64,000 bases of DNA. Source: Bacillus sp. CECT 9360 (lineage in GTDB: Bacteria > Bacillota > Bacilli > Bacillales > DSM-1321). The stretch is taken from the NCBI RefSeq assembly GCF_918741275.1, contig NZ_CAKKNA010000007.1:124001-188000 (forward strand). The letters run 5' to 3'. Every line of letters starts with the position of its first letter. Position 1 is the first letter of the stretch. The notes under the pieces are model-generated. The model made no database searches, had not been told where the DNA came from, and worked only from the letters and a program-made list of their open reading frames with translations. Positions 16,613 to 25,446 of this stretch are shown in pieces. The position numbers were made by a program, and so were the translations under genes.

Positions 16613-16669
16613 GACAAAACTACGTATGGGCAAATGGTATATCGTTTTGCTTTTCAAGGAGGAAGCGTT

Positions 16670-16864
16670 TTGCAAGAAAATGAAGCAAATGAAATTCTCG
16701 ATAAGCTTGCGAGCAGAGAATTGGAAGAATATACGATCAAAAAAGAAGAATTTTTAGCCTTTCGCCAGTTTCTTTTACAAAGAGAAGATTTCAAGCATTT
16801 TAGAGGGATCGCACAGCATGGCGGAGAAGTAGTCTATCGATATATCGACGAGCCGAGAAGCTGA
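16670..16864 (+). CDS. Conserved-looking small protein, 64 aa
   Basis: The sequence begins MQENEANEILDKLASREL and contains 'EFLAFRQFLLQREDF' and 'QHGGEVVYRYIDEP'. It is charged, predicted mostly helical with a short beta end, and has no signal or membrane segment. The start is TTG 16670, placed 7 nt after AAGGAGG; the open frame upstream to 16583 would bury that site. I do not recognise the family. A terminator follows, so it is its own unit. Confidence 0.72.
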   Translation: MQENEANEILDKLASRELEEYTIKKEEFLAFRQFLLQREDFKHFRGIAQHGGEVVYRYIDEPRS

Positions 16865-16868
16865 AAGG

Positions 16869-16906
16869 GAAGCCATCTCATGGATAATCCATGAAGATGG
16901 CTTTTC
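16869..16906 (+). terminator. Terminator of the 64-aa gene
   Basis: AAGCCATCT-C-ATGGA pairs with TCCAT-GA-AGATGGCTT, ending in TTTT. Confidence 0.85.
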
Positions 16907-16974
16907 TAATAGGCTCTGTTATAAAGTTATTGAAAAATCAACAGAGAATATATACTTAGCTTTCTAATAAAGAG

Positions 16975-17469
16975 CTATACGAGGAATTCGGCTGCTTTTT
17001 TTCTTAGCTTTTTTAATGCCGATTGTCTCCACGATTTCACTGCTGCCACACTTACACCGAGTTGTTCGGCGATTTCGGAATGTGATCTTTCTTCTTGAAA
17101 AGTCAGGATAAGCCAGTGTGCCTGATTTCTCGTTAACCCCTCACAATAAAACTGCAAATTTTCGATCAGAAACGGTTCATCTCTCACCATAACCTTCGTG
17201 CTGATATCAATCGACTCTATTTCAAACGATTTATTCCTGCTGTCATAGCGATTCTCCTTTCTTAACTCATTCAACATTCTTCCTTTCACAATTAGATAAG
17301 CAAAGTTAAGAAAGCTTCCTTTCGTCGGATCAAACTTGGTTTGAGCTTCCCACAACGCGATCAGACCAATCTGGAAAAACTCCTCTTTGTTTTTGTAAAT
17401 GGATAAAGTTCTAATGATTTTGTGAATCATCGGAGAGTATTGGTCGGCAAGCTTTGAAAAATCCTCCAT
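16975..17469 (-). CDS. Sigma-70 family RNA polymerase sigma factor
   Basis: 164 residues with region 2 at about 10-75 ('EEFFQIGLIALWEAQTKFDP', then FLNFAYLIVKGRMLNELRKE) and region 4 at about 110-158 (LTRNQAHWLI and the helix-turn-helix 'SEIAEQLGVSVAAVKSWRQS'). There is no region 1 or 3, the compact ECF-like or SigH-like layout. Its regulon and any anti-sigma factor are unknown; no anti-sigma gene is adjacent. Minus-strand transcription starts upstream of 17469; I found no clear self-like promoter. Confidence 0.82.
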   Translation of the reverse strand: MEDFSKLADQYSPMIHKIIRTLSIYKNKEEFFQIGLIALWEAQTKFDPTKGSFLNFAYLIVKGRMLNELRKENRYDSRNKSFEIESIDISTKVMVRDEPFLIENLQFYCEGLTRNQAHWLILTFQEERSHSEIAEQLGVSVAAVKSWRQSALKKLRKKAAEFLV

Positions 17470-17759
17470 TTATTTTGCACCTTTTGAAAAACGCGCTTTT
17501 CACTTATTCCCGGGTGCCTACAATGTAGCGAAATTTTTCAATGGCTGCGAAATAAGAAAGTGAGGTTTATTACAGATTAAACGATGAATTTAATCACTTT
17601 TACTAGGAGAAAATGAAGATTTGTAGGGGTGAAAATGTGAAAAAAGACTTTTTATACAATTGTCAGAATTCTTGGAGATCGTGCATCGGGTTTTCTTTGA
17701 AGACGTGTTGGGGTACATAATGTAAATAATAAGCATGCGAATAATAAGGAGATGAAATG

Positions 17760-18497
17760 ATGAGTTTTGTAAATAAAACAGTATTGGTTACAGGAGCGGG
17801 CAGCGGGATTGGGAAGGAAGTCGCCTTACACTTTGCAAGGAAGGAGGCCAAGGTGGTTATTGCGGAACAAGATGAACAAACAGGAGTGGCTACGGCAGAA
17901 GAAATAAAGACCTTGGGAGGTCAAGCTATTTTTGTCAGGACGGACGTAAGAGATGAGAAAGAGATTAAGCATGCGTTTGATGAAACAATCCGCCATTTTG
18001 GCAGCCTGGATATTTTAATCAATAACGCTGGTGTATCTAAGTTTAAGCCTTTATTAGATTTAAGTGTTAGTGAATGGGATGACATTCTTGCAATCAACCT
18101 GCGCAGTGTATTCATTGCCTCGAAGGAAGCGGCAAAAATCATGAAACCAGGGTCATCAATTGTGAATATATCTTCCTCGAGAGCGTTTATGTCGGAAGAA
18201 GGTACCGAGGCATATTCAGCTTCCAAAGGCGGGATCATCGCGATCACCCATGCCCTTGCTGCTTCATTAAGTGAGCGCAGAATACGTGTCAACTCGATCA
18301 GTCCCGGCTGGATTGAAACTGGAGACTATGAGGAATTGTCAAAGGAAGACCATGAGCAGCACTGGTCGAAGCGGGTAGGAAAGCCTTCTGATATTGCAAA
18401 GGCGTGCGTGTATTTATGCGATGATGAAAACGATTTTGTGAATGGGGAGAATATTACTGTTGACGGTGGAATGACTAGAAAGATGATTTATAAATAA
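17760..18497 (+). CDS. SDR family oxidoreductase
   Basis: About 245 residues, NAD(P)-dependent classical short-chain dehydrogenase. It has the cofactor motif TGAGSGIG at the N-terminus, NNAG near 89 and the catalytic Ser with YSASK in 'SSSRAFMSEEGTEAYSASKG', plus the PG motif 'NSISPGWIET'. The substrate is unknown; glucose/ribitol-type dehydrogenases are nearest in pattern. AAGGAG precedes two adjacent ATGs (17757 and 17760). It is monocistronic and ends at a terminator shared with the convergent nuclease gene. Confidence 0.87.
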   Translation: MSFVNKTVLVTGAGSGIGKEVALHFARKEAKVVIAEQDEQTGVATAEEIKTLGGQAIFVRTDVRDEKEIKHAFDETIRHFGSLDILINNAGVSKFKPLLDLSVSEWDDILAINLRSVFIASKEAAKIMKPGSSIVNISSSRAFMSEEGTEAYSASKGGIIAITHALAASLSERRIRVNSISPGWIETGDYEELSKEDHEQHWSKRVGKPSDIAKACVYLCDDENDFVNGENITVDGGMTRKMIYK

Positions 18498-18502
18498 AAC
18501 AA

Positions 18503-18533
18503 AAAGGATCCCCCCCATTAGTCGGGGACCCTT
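18503..18533. terminator. Bidirectional terminator
   Basis: AAGGATCCCC pairs with GGGGACCCTT (one mismatch). The minus-strand side has TTTTTGTTTT, the plus-strand side TTATAAAA. It lies between convergent genes. Confidence 0.7.
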
Positions 18534-18541
18534 ATAAAAGA

Positions 18542-19396
18542 TTATCTCTGTGACTTACGGAAACCTGCTTCCTTAGCCTCAGCCTCTGTACAGAACATTT
18601 CTTCCGGTTTTGTTATGCCATAATATTGGCCGGATGGGATGTGATAAATTTTTTCGCCCCCGGAGTTGATATTCCCTTTAATTTCGCACGAAGAGGATTC
18701 ACTAACAGCCTCATCTGTTTCTGCAACATTGCTTGCGTACGAATCATCGAATCCAAGAGAAGTCGCATAATTTTCTAGCGACCAGATCCCGAGCTCTTTT
18801 TCCCTGGCTTGATCTTGAATCTCCCTGAATTCATCGATGTATTTCGTATTTGGAGCGTATACATATGCGACTCTCGCCAATCCGTTTTCGAGCAATTTTT
18901 TATTAACGCTCTCGCCGTCCACATAGAAGTAAGCGAGCAGTCGCCCGTATTTATCGCGCTCACCAATACCGGGTTCAACCTCTATCTGTGAACCGGCGGG
19001 CATCAGCTTTTTTGCAAATTGGCTCGCTTCCTTCCCGTAAGGCTGCACCGGCTTTGAGGGATGGACTGTTTCAGGTGTATCAATTAACAACAGCCTTACT
19101 GTCTCTTCCTGGCCATTATTCATTTTTATCTTTACTGTGTCGCCATCAACGACTTTAACTACTGTTGCGGGAAAGGTTTTCCCTTTTGCTTCTGTTGACT
19201 CTTCCTCATTTAATTCTGTGCCGGTTCCGGAATCCGTTGCTTGCTTGTCCTCGGTGTTTACAGCCGTGGTACTTTCTTGTTCCGGTTCAGGTTTCTGAAC
19301 AGCCTGTTCCTGCTGTTGACAAGCTGTCAGCAAAACGATTAGCAGAACTATCCAAACCGTCGGCTTAAAAATAGATAAGACTTTCTGCATCTTCAT
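18542..19396 (-). CDS. Lipoprotein thermonuclease (SNase family)
   Basis: 284 residues. A hydrophobic signal segment ends at lipobox LLTAC (Cys26), then comes a linker rich in Glu, Gln and Thr to about 70. The staphylococcal-nuclease domain covers about 72-205 with VVDGDTVKI, the active-site region RLLLIDTPE and the Arg of ERDKYGR. A C-terminal module of about 48 residues begins CEIKGNINSGGEKIYHIPSG and ends in EEMFCTEAEAKEAGFRKS; this tail is common on secreted Bacillus nucleases. It should cleave DNA or RNA at the cell surface, in the manner of YokF/YncB of B. subtilis. Confidence 0.88.
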   Translation of the reverse strand: MKMQKVLSIFKPTVWIVLLIVLLTACQQQEQAVQKPEPEQESTTAVNTEDKQATDSGTGTELNEEESTEAKGKTFPATVVKVVDGDTVKIKMNNGQEETVRLLLIDTPETVHPSKPVQPYGKEASQFAKKLMPAGSQIEVEPGIGERDKYGRLLAYFYVDGESVNKKLLENGLARVAYVYAPNTKYIDEFREIQDQAREKELGIWSLENYATSLGFDDSYASNVAETDEAVSESSSCEIKGNINSGGEKIYHIPSGQYYGITKPEEMFCTEAEAKEAGFRKSQR

Positions 19397-19527
19397 GTCT
19401 CCATTCTTGGTGAATCAGGTGTGCTGGCTGGCACAAGCATGTATGATTATAGTACCTTAGCGATACAGGAAAGAAAATGAAAAAATGTGTATTTGCATAT
19501 TCTACATAGAAATTGAGGGTTTATCTG

Positions 19528-20163
19528 ATGGAAAAAACCGATATGTTTTATCTCAAGGATGTCAGTTATAAGGATATAATCCAGTTAAAGGAATTGAAAA
19601 TTGGTGAAGGAATCGTAACATGTATAGTGGGACAAAGCGGAGCTGGGAAAACATCGCTCCTCAGGCTGTTAAACAGGATGAACAATCTAAATGGGGGGCA
19701 GATCTTTTATAAGGGAGAATTACTAGAAACAATCGAACCGGTTGCCCATCGAAGAAAAGTAATGATGCTTTCCCAGACGCCGCTTATATTCCCAGGGAGC
19801 ATTGAGGCCAATTTACAGATTGGATTAGATTTTTCTGAAAAAACCTCTGTTACAAAGGAAGAGTTTAAGAGAGTGTTACATATTGTTATGCTGGACAAGC
19901 GTTTGGATGATGATGCCGAAAAGCTTTCAGGTGGAGAAAAGCAACGATTGGCGATGTCGCGAATGTTGCTTTTGAAGCCGGAAGTTTATCTACTCGATGA
20001 GCCAACTTCCGCTTTGGATGAAGAATCGGAAATGATAGTGATGAACCGATTCATCGAGGAAGCTGGGAGCAATCAAGGAACGATTATTATGATTACACAT
20101 TCGAAAATGTTGGCGGAACGATATGCTGACGAAATCATCACTTTACAAAAACAAAAACAATAA
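19528..20163 (+). CDS. ABC transporter ATP-binding protein, FetA-like
   Basis: 211 residues, a single nucleotide-binding domain. Walker A is GQSGAGKT, the signature LSGGEKQR and Walker B VYLLDEP, followed by the D-loop SALD and switch His in ITHS. It is shorter than most ABC ATPases, as in the FetA/YbbL family, and lies 21 nt before a FetB-type permease. The pair should export iron or a similar metal and protect against overload. ATG 19528 is preferred (GAGGG site) over TTG 19513. Confidence 0.85.
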   Translation: MEKTDMFYLKDVSYKDIIQLKELKIGEGIVTCIVGQSGAGKTSLLRLLNRMNNLNGGQIFYKGELLETIEPVAHRRKVMMLSQTPLIFPGSIEANLQIGLDFSEKTSVTKEEFKRVLHIVMLDKRLDDDAEKLSGGEKQRLAMSRMLLLKPEVYLLDEPTSALDEESEMIVMNRFIEEAGSNQGTIIMITHSKMLAERYADEIITLQKQKQ

Positions 20164-20184
20164 CAAGCTAGAAGGGATAGTTTA

Positions 20185-20970
20185 ATGGAATCTAAAGGGA
20201 TCATTGATATTGAATTGTGGAGGCTAGCAGCCGCTTACCTTTTTGTCATTCTTTTGCTGTTAATCGTGAAATGGAGAGGGATTTCACGGGAGAGAAGGAT
20301 TATTATCGCTACTGTGAGGATGACTCTTCAGCTCGTACTGGCGGGTTATGTCCTGACTTACATTTTTGAAAATCCGCACCCGCTGTTATCGATTGGTTTT
20401 CTTTCTCTCATGGAGATACTTGCGATCAGGACTATTTTTAAGCAGCTGGACGTTAAGATTAATAAAAAAATTAAACTGGCTATCGTCATTTCGATGGTAG
20501 TGGGTCCCCTGGCAGCTTTAGTGTACTTCAATGGAGTTGTCATCCATTTTCAGCCATGGTATGAACCGCGGTATTTCATCCCAATTGCCGGGATGATTAT
20601 CGGAAACGCGATGACAGGAATTACATTGGGAATGAAAACATTGATTGAAGGATTGACGAGCGAAAGGGATCGGATCGAAGGAGCGCTCATGTTAGGGGCA
20701 GCTCCTTCCAAAGCAGTGAAGAGATACACGGATCGCGCTTTTGATTCAGCAGTCCTGCCAACATTGAACAATATGCTTGGAATGGGTATTATCTTCCTGC
20801 CTGGAATGATGACAGGACAGATATTGGCCGGGATAAGCCCAATAGTGGCGATTGAATATCAAATTGCGATTCTATTGGGGATACTGGGCAGTGTGTCTTT
20901 GGCGGTTATTTTGTTTATATTACTTTCTTATCGGGTGTTTTTCACAAAGCAAGCCCAATTGGATATTTAA
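20185..20970 (+). CDS. FetB/UPF0014 family permease
   Basis: 261 residues with about seven membrane segments. Family marks include 'ATVRMTLQLVLAGYVLTYIF', 'AGMIIGNAMTGITLG' and 'TLNNMLGMGIIFLPGMMTGQ', the conserved UPF0014 pattern of the E. coli FetB (YbbM) iron exporter. It is the membrane partner of the ATPase just upstream, with GAAGGGATAG before the ATG. It ends without a clear terminator. Confidence 0.87.
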   Translation: MESKGIIDIELWRLAAAYLFVILLLLIVKWRGISRERRIIIATVRMTLQLVLAGYVLTYIFENPHPLLSIGFLSLMEILAIRTIFKQLDVKINKKIKLAIVISMVVGPLAALVYFNGVVIHFQPWYEPRYFIPIAGMIIGNAMTGITLGMKTLIEGLTSERDRIEGALMLGAAPSKAVKRYTDRAFDSAVLPTLNNMLGMGIIFLPGMMTGQILAGISPIVAIEYQIAILLGILGSVSLAVILFILLSYRVFFTKQAQLDI

Positions 20971-21292
20971 TGTAGCCGTTTATTTTTGAACAGAATGTGA
21001 ATCACGGGATGAAACCTTCGAATCTTGCGTTTTTTATTTGATTTACATGCGATTATTAGGTAAATTGTAATAGTAAGAATAAATGATGTATGCATTGTCT
21101 GACAAAGAAAAGATAGCTATTTTGGGACAAGTGATTTTTGAAAATGCTTTCTTTTCCAAGAGCTTTTTTCTCAATTTTATAAAATAGAATTATCCCAAGC
21201 TGGGAAACATGAACATATAAAAAATTCTATAGATGTAAAAGAAAAGGTAAGACAGGCTTCATCAAATCAATCGTTTAAGGAGAATGATCACG
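20971..21292 (+). other. Leader region before ptsH
   Basis: AT-rich, no gene seen. A two-tier hairpin is visible: ATAGAATT and AATTCTAT enclose TCCCA-AGC-TGGGA (about 21185-21233). TGAAAATGCTTTCT at 21139-21152 matches the CcpA cre pattern TGWAANCGNTNWCA at all but two fixed positions. No GlcT-type element or strong promoter was recognised. Confidence 0.35.
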
Positions 21293-21559
21293 ATGGTAGA
21301 AAAAACGTTTAAAGTTATTGCAGAAACAGGTATTCACGCTCGCCCGGCAACATTGCTTGTACAGGCTGCAGGAAAATTCGACTCCGAAATTAACCTTGAG
21401 CATAAAGGAAAGAAAGTGAACCTTAAATCGATTATGGGCGTCATGTCACTTGGTGTCGGTAAAGATGCGGAGATTACGATTTCAGCTGAGGGAAGCGATG
21501 AGCAAGACGCGTTGAACACGCTTGAAGAAACTTTGACAAAAGAAGGTTTAGCTGAATAA
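21293..21559 (+). CDS. ptsH: Phosphocarrier protein HPr
   Basis: 88 residues, the usual length. The active-site His15 is in TGIHARPAT, and Ser46 in [11 protein letters not shown] is the target of HPr kinase, which makes the CcpA co-repressor. It accepts phosphate from enzyme I and passes it to sugar-specific EII proteins. ATG 21293 lies 10 nt after AAGGAG, whereas ATG 21284 is too close. The stop overlaps the ptsI start (TAATG), so the two are translationally coupled. ptsG is not upstream, unlike in B. subtilis. Confidence 0.96.
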   Translation: MVEKTFKVIAETGIHARPATLLVQAAGKFDSEINLEHKGKKVNLKSIMGVMSLGVGKDAEITISAEGSDEQDALNTLEETLTKEGLAE

Positions 21560-23274
21560 TGTCTACATTATTAAACGGCATTGCCGCTTCAAACGGCATT
21601 GCGATTGCAAAGGCTTACCGCTTGATCGAACCTGATTTATCGGTATCGAAACAAACCATTGAATCAGCTGAAGAAGAACTGTCGAGATTTCAAAGTGCCG
21701 TCGAAACTTCAAAGTCTGAGCTTCAGAAAATTCGCGACAAGGCTGAAACGGATTTGGGAGCAGATAAGGCAGCCATTTTTGACGCGCATTTATTAGTTGT
21801 AAGCGATCCTGAAATGATAGGACCGATTGAAGAAAAAATAAAATCTGAAAGCATCAATGCGGAGTTTGCTCTAAAAGATACTGCAGATATGTTTATCACA
21901 ATGTTTGAGCAGATGGACAACGAATACATGAAAGAACGTGCTGCCGACATTCGCGATGTGACGAAGCGAATTCTGTCCCATCTGCTTGGTGTTCAAATCC
22001 CCAATCCGAGTATGATCCAGGAAGAAGTGGTCATCATCGCTGAAGATTTAACACCATCAGATACAGCTCAATTGAATCGTCAGTTTGTTTTAGGTTTCAC
22101 GACTGATATCGGAGGACGCACTTCCCACTCCGCGATAATGGCCCGTTCCATGGAAATTCCCGCGGTTGTAGGAACGAAAGCGGCGACTTCCTCGATTCAA
22201 AATGGCGACATGGTCATCGTGGATGGCATCAATGGTGAAGTCCATATCAACCCGACACCAGAGCTAATCAACAAATATCAAGAACAAGCAGCAGCATATG
22301 AACAACAAAAGGCTGAATGGGCTAAGCTTGTGAATGAAAAAACCGTTTCTGCTGACGGACATCATGTTGAGCTTGGGGCAAACATCGGCACACCAAAGGA
22401 TTTAGAAGGTGTCGTGAACAATGGCGGAGAAGCGATAGGCCTCTACCGTACAGAATTCTTGTATATGGGACGAGACCAGCTGCCGACTGAAGACGAACAG
22501 TTTGAATCTTATAAAGCTGTTTTGGAGGGTATGAAGGGAAAACCGGTTGTCGTCCGTACGCTTGATATCGGCGGAGATAAGGAATTGCCTTATCTGGATC
22601 TTCCCAAGGAAATGAACCCGTTCCTTGGTTACCGTGCCATTCGCCTGTGCTTGGATCAGCAAGACATTTTCCGGACGCAGCTGCGTGCGCTGCTTCGAGC
22701 AAGCACATATGGGAATCTGAAAATCATGTTCCCAATGATTGCGACACTTGGGGAATTCCGCCAGGCCAAAGCGATTCTTGAAGAAGAAAAGCAGAAGCTT
22801 GTTGCTTCCGGCACCTCTGTTTCCGAAGAAATTGAAGTCGGGATCATGGTTGAAATTCCGTCTACCGCAGTAATGGCCGATACATTTGCAAAAGAAGTGG
22901 ATTTCTTTAGCATCGGGACAAATGACTTAATTCAATATACAATGGCCGCTGACCGGATGAACGAACGGATTTCTTATTTGTATCAACCATATAATCCGGC
23001 AATCCTGCGTCTTGTGAAAATGGTCATCGATGCTGCGCATAAGCATGGCAAATGGGCCGGAATGTGCGGGGAAATGGCCGGAGACGAGACAGCGATTCCT
23101 CTATTGTTGGGACTTGGCCTTGATGAATTCTCAATGAGTGCCACATCCATATTAAAAGCACGGTCACTCATCAGTAAATTATCAAAAGTAGACATGGCGA
23201 CGCTTGCTGAATCTGTTTTAGATTTAGATACAAACGAAGCGGTCATGGAAGCTGTGAATAAAGCAATAAAATAA
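21559..23274 (+). CDS. ptsI: Phosphoenolpyruvate--protein phosphotransferase (enzyme I)
   Basis: 571 residues, standard length. The N-terminal half binds HPr and carries the phosphorylated His190 in [13 protein letters not shown]. The C-terminal TIM-barrel holds the PEP-binding signatures '[19 protein letters not shown]' and the active-site Cys in GMCGEMAGD. It starts the PTS phosphate chain from phosphoenolpyruvate. It overlaps ptsH by 1 nt and ends in a strong terminator. Confidence 0.97.
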   Translation: MSTLLNGIAASNGIAIAKAYRLIEPDLSVSKQTIESAEEELSRFQSAVETSKSELQKIRDKAETDLGADKAAIFDAHLLVVSDPEMIGPIEEKIKSESINAEFALKDTADMFITMFEQMDNEYMKERAADIRDVTKRILSHLLGVQIPNPSMIQEEVVIIAEDLTPSDTAQLNRQFVLGFTTDIGGRTSHSAIMARSMEIPAVVGTKAATSSIQNGDMVIVDGINGEVHINPTPELINKYQEQAAAYEQQKAEWAKLVNEKTVSADGHHVELGANIGTPKDLEGVVNNGGEAIGLYRTEFLYMGRDQLPTEDEQFESYKAVLEGMKGKPVVVRTLDIGGDKELPYLDLPKEMNPFLGYRAIRLCLDQQDIFRTQLRALLRASTYGNLKIMFPMIATLGEFRQAKAILEEEKQKLVASGTSVSEEIEVGIMVEIPSTAVMADTFAKEVDFFSIGTNDLIQYTMAADRMNERISYLYQPYNPAILRLVKMVIDAAHKHGKWAGMCGEMAGDETAIPLLLGLGLDEFSMSATSILKARSLISKLSKVDMATLAESVLDLDTNEAVMEAVNKAIK

Positions 23275-23316
23275 GAAAAAGGGCTGATTACTTTCAAAAG
23301 TAATCAGCTTTTTTTG
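23275..23316 (+). terminator. Terminator of ptsHI
   Basis: GCTGATTACTTT pairs with AAAGTAATCAGC, followed by TTTTTTTG. Confidence 0.92.
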
Positions 23317-23339
23317 TATTCATAATCAAAGGATGAAAA

Positions 23340-23416
23340 TGCTGTAAACAGAAAACAAAGTGATTTAAACGAAAAACAGAGCGATTTAAATGAAAACTAC
23401 ATCCATTTAAACTAAA
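23340..23416. repeat. Short array with 21-nt period
   Basis: Three degenerate 21-nt units share (G/C)ATTTAAA(C/T)NAAAA, and a weaker first unit contains TGTAAACAGAAAAC. It lies just after the ptsI terminator. Its period, about two helical turns, and its A-tracts recall the sub-blocks of the 101-bp array at 5253, but the sequence differs. Confidence 0.65.
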
Positions 23417-23551
23417 AAATCACTTGAAGAGGCTCTGTTAAAAAAAGTTTAATAAAAAGGTTTATCATTTTTTTATGGCGGGTATATGTAAATCAAGTAC
23501 AGTTGGTTTAGCTCGGTTAAAGCAGCTGACATTCTCATTTCCCCCTTTTGA

Positions 23552-23588
23552 AGCCGGTCTGAGTTCGCTCAGCCGGCCTTTTTTTTGT
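23552..23588 (+). terminator. Orphan intrinsic terminator
   Basis: GCCGGTCTGAG-TTCG-CTCAGCCGGC with T8 behind it. No plus-strand gene ends nearby other than ptsI, which has its own terminator 240 nt earlier, so a small RNA or leader may end here. Confidence 0.8.
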
Positions 23589-23705
23589 TTTAAGATTTCC
23601 AGGTTTAGTTCATACAGATTCCTGTTCAAATATGTATAATGTAGATATTGAAACAATTTTCTGAAAATGGCATGACCATTCGAAAGAAGAAAGGGAGTGA
23701 GGAAA

Positions 23706-24491
23706 ATGGATTATCAATTAACAGGTAAAAATGCGATTGTCGTCGCATCCAGCAAGGGGCTTGGCAAAGCAATCGCTGCTGAATTGTTGAAAGAGGGAGC
23801 GAATGTGCTCATTGTCAGCAGGGATGAAAATAAGCTAGCCGCAGTTCAAAGCGAGCTTTCCGAATTAGGCAAAGGCAGGATTATCTATTCTCAAGCAGAT
23901 GTTAGGAACTATGAAGAAATAAAAGAGATGGTTGAGAAAGCAGTATCTCAACTTGGCGGGATTGATATTCTCGTTAATAATGCTGGTGGGCCTCCTGCTG
24001 GATCATTTGAGCAAATGACGGATCATGAATGGCAAAATTCCTTTGAACTGAATCTTTTGAGCTACATACGAACAATCCGTGAATGTCTGCCTTACTTAAA
24101 AAAACGAGGCGGAAAGATCATCAATATTGCCTCTTCTTCGATTAAAGAGCCGATTCCCGGACTGATTCTTTCAAACACGTTTCGGACCGCGATCGTCGGA
24201 TTGTCAAAAACGCTTGCCGAAGAGTTTGCTCCGTATGGAATTATTATTAATACAGTTGCGCCGGGCAGAATTGCAACCGACCGCGTCCGCCACCTTGACG
24301 AGGTGAACGCGGAGAAAAATGGTATTTCGGTTGAGGAAGTGGAAGAAAACGTGAAAAGTAATATTCCGCTGGGCAGATATGGGAAGCCGGAGGAGTTTGC
24401 AAGGGTGGTCACATTCCTTGTGTCTGACGCAAATACGTACATGACCGGCAGTGCCTTCTTGGTCGATGGCGGAATGATAAAGTCGATATAA
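23706..24491 (+). CDS. Atypical SDR family protein lacking the Tyr-Lys pair
   Basis: 261 residues. The cofactor motif is loose (ASSKGLGKAI), NNAGGPPAG is present, and the C-terminal 'FLVDGGM' is normal. At the catalytic site the usual YxxxK is replaced: SSSIKEPIPGLILSNTFR gives Ser and Arg at the Tyr and Lys positions when aligned with the classical SDR at 17760. This matches the divergent BKR-like SDR subgroup, so an ordinary dehydrogenase reaction should not be assumed. ATG 23706 follows AAGGGAG by 8 nt. ykwC follows by 24 nt, suggesting an operon. Confidence 0.85.
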   Translation: MDYQLTGKNAIVVASSKGLGKAIAAELLKEGANVLIVSRDENKLAAVQSELSELGKGRIIYSQADVRNYEEIKEMVEKAVSQLGGIDILVNNAGGPPAGSFEQMTDHEWQNSFELNLLSYIRTIRECLPYLKKRGGKIINIASSSIKEPIPGLILSNTFRTAIVGLSKTLAEEFAPYGIIINTVAPGRIATDRVRHLDEVNAEKNGISVEEVEENVKSNIPLGRYGKPEEFARVVTFLVSDANTYMTGSAFLVDGGMIKSI

Positions 24492-24514
24492 TCAGGTAGG
24501 AGTGAAACAAATGA

Positions 24515-25398
24515 TTTTGAATAAAGACAATACAACGATTGGTTTCATCGGCACTGGCGTCATGGGAAAAAGCATGGCGGGACATCTGCTTCAGGCAGGC
24601 TACAAACTGATCGTATATACCCGGACGAAGGAAAAAGCGAAAGAATTGCTGGAAAATGGAGCAGAGTGGGCTGATTCTCCAAAGAAAATGGCTATGCTGG
24701 CGAATGTGATCATTTCCATTGTCGGCTATCCGCATGATGTGGAAGAGATTTACCTTGGAGATGATGGCATTATCAAAAACGGACGTGAAAATACATATTT
24801 AATAGATATGACAACGTCCACTCCGGAGCTTGCCAGCAAAATTTTTTCTGAGGCGAAGAAAAAAGACATGCATGCCATCGATGCCCCGGTTTCCGGTGGA
24901 GACATTGGCGCAAAAGAAGCAAGGCTGGCAATTATGGCCGGAGGGGATGAAGCCGATTTTGAAGCGGTCAAGCCGCTTTTTAAAATAATCGGCACCAACA
25001 TTATCTATCAAGGTCCGACCGGATCAGGTCAGCATACGAAAATGTGCAACCAGATTGCGATTGCATCTAATATGATCGGAGTCAGTGAAGCGGTTGTCTA
25101 TGCAAAAAAAGCAGGCTTGAACCCTGAAAAGGTATTACAATCAATCTCATCAGGTGCCGCGGGGAGCTGGTCTCTATCAAATCTTGCACCGAAGATGATA
25201 GAGGGTGATTTTGAACCAGGTTTTTATATTAAGCATTTTATTAAAGACATGAATATTGCCCTGCAGGAAGCGGAGAAGATGGGAATGGATGCGCCCGGCC
25301 TTTCGCTCGCAAAAGCGCTGTACGACCAGCTGGCTGAAGCCGGGGAAGAAATCAGCGGCACCCAGGCGCTTTATAAATACTGGCAAAAAAATGAATGA
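24515..25398 (+). CDS. ykwC: NAD(P)-dependent beta-hydroxyacid dehydrogenase YkwC
   Basis: About 295 residues. The Rossmann motif GFIGTGVMGKSMA leads, the substrate-binding signature 'DAPVSGGDIGAKEARLAIM' is at about 120-140, and the catalytic Lys is in 'GSGQHTKMCNQI'. These define the 3-hydroxyisobutyrate/6-phosphogluconate dehydrogenase superfamily, and the whole sequence follows B. subtilis YkwC. The physiological substrate is not established. The frame opens at 24502 (TTG) or ATG 24511, with GTAGGAG just upstream, so the true start may be 24511. It is 20 nt after the SDR gene. Confidence 0.88.
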
Positions 25399-25404
25399 AT
25401 TCGA

Positions 25405-25441
25405 AAAAGCATATCCCCTATTTCAGGGAATATGCTTTTTC
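25405..25441. terminator. Bidirectional terminator between ykwC and patA
   Basis: AAAAAGCATATCCCC pairs with GGGAATATGCTTTTT, flanked by A- and T-runs. Confidence 0.88.
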
Positions 25442-25446
25442 AGTGT

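Noticed and set aside
17645-17725. 27-codon frame starting at a GTG before the SDR gene
   Set aside because: A weak site precedes it, but composition is unremarkable and no terminator follows; support is too thin.
20971-21292. GlcT antiterminator element before ptsH
   Set aside because: The hairpin seen does not match the RAT/terminator overlap, and ptsG is not present.
23465-23656. 63-codon minus-strand frame
   Set aside because: It overlaps the orphan terminator region and has no ribosome site or recognisable sequence.
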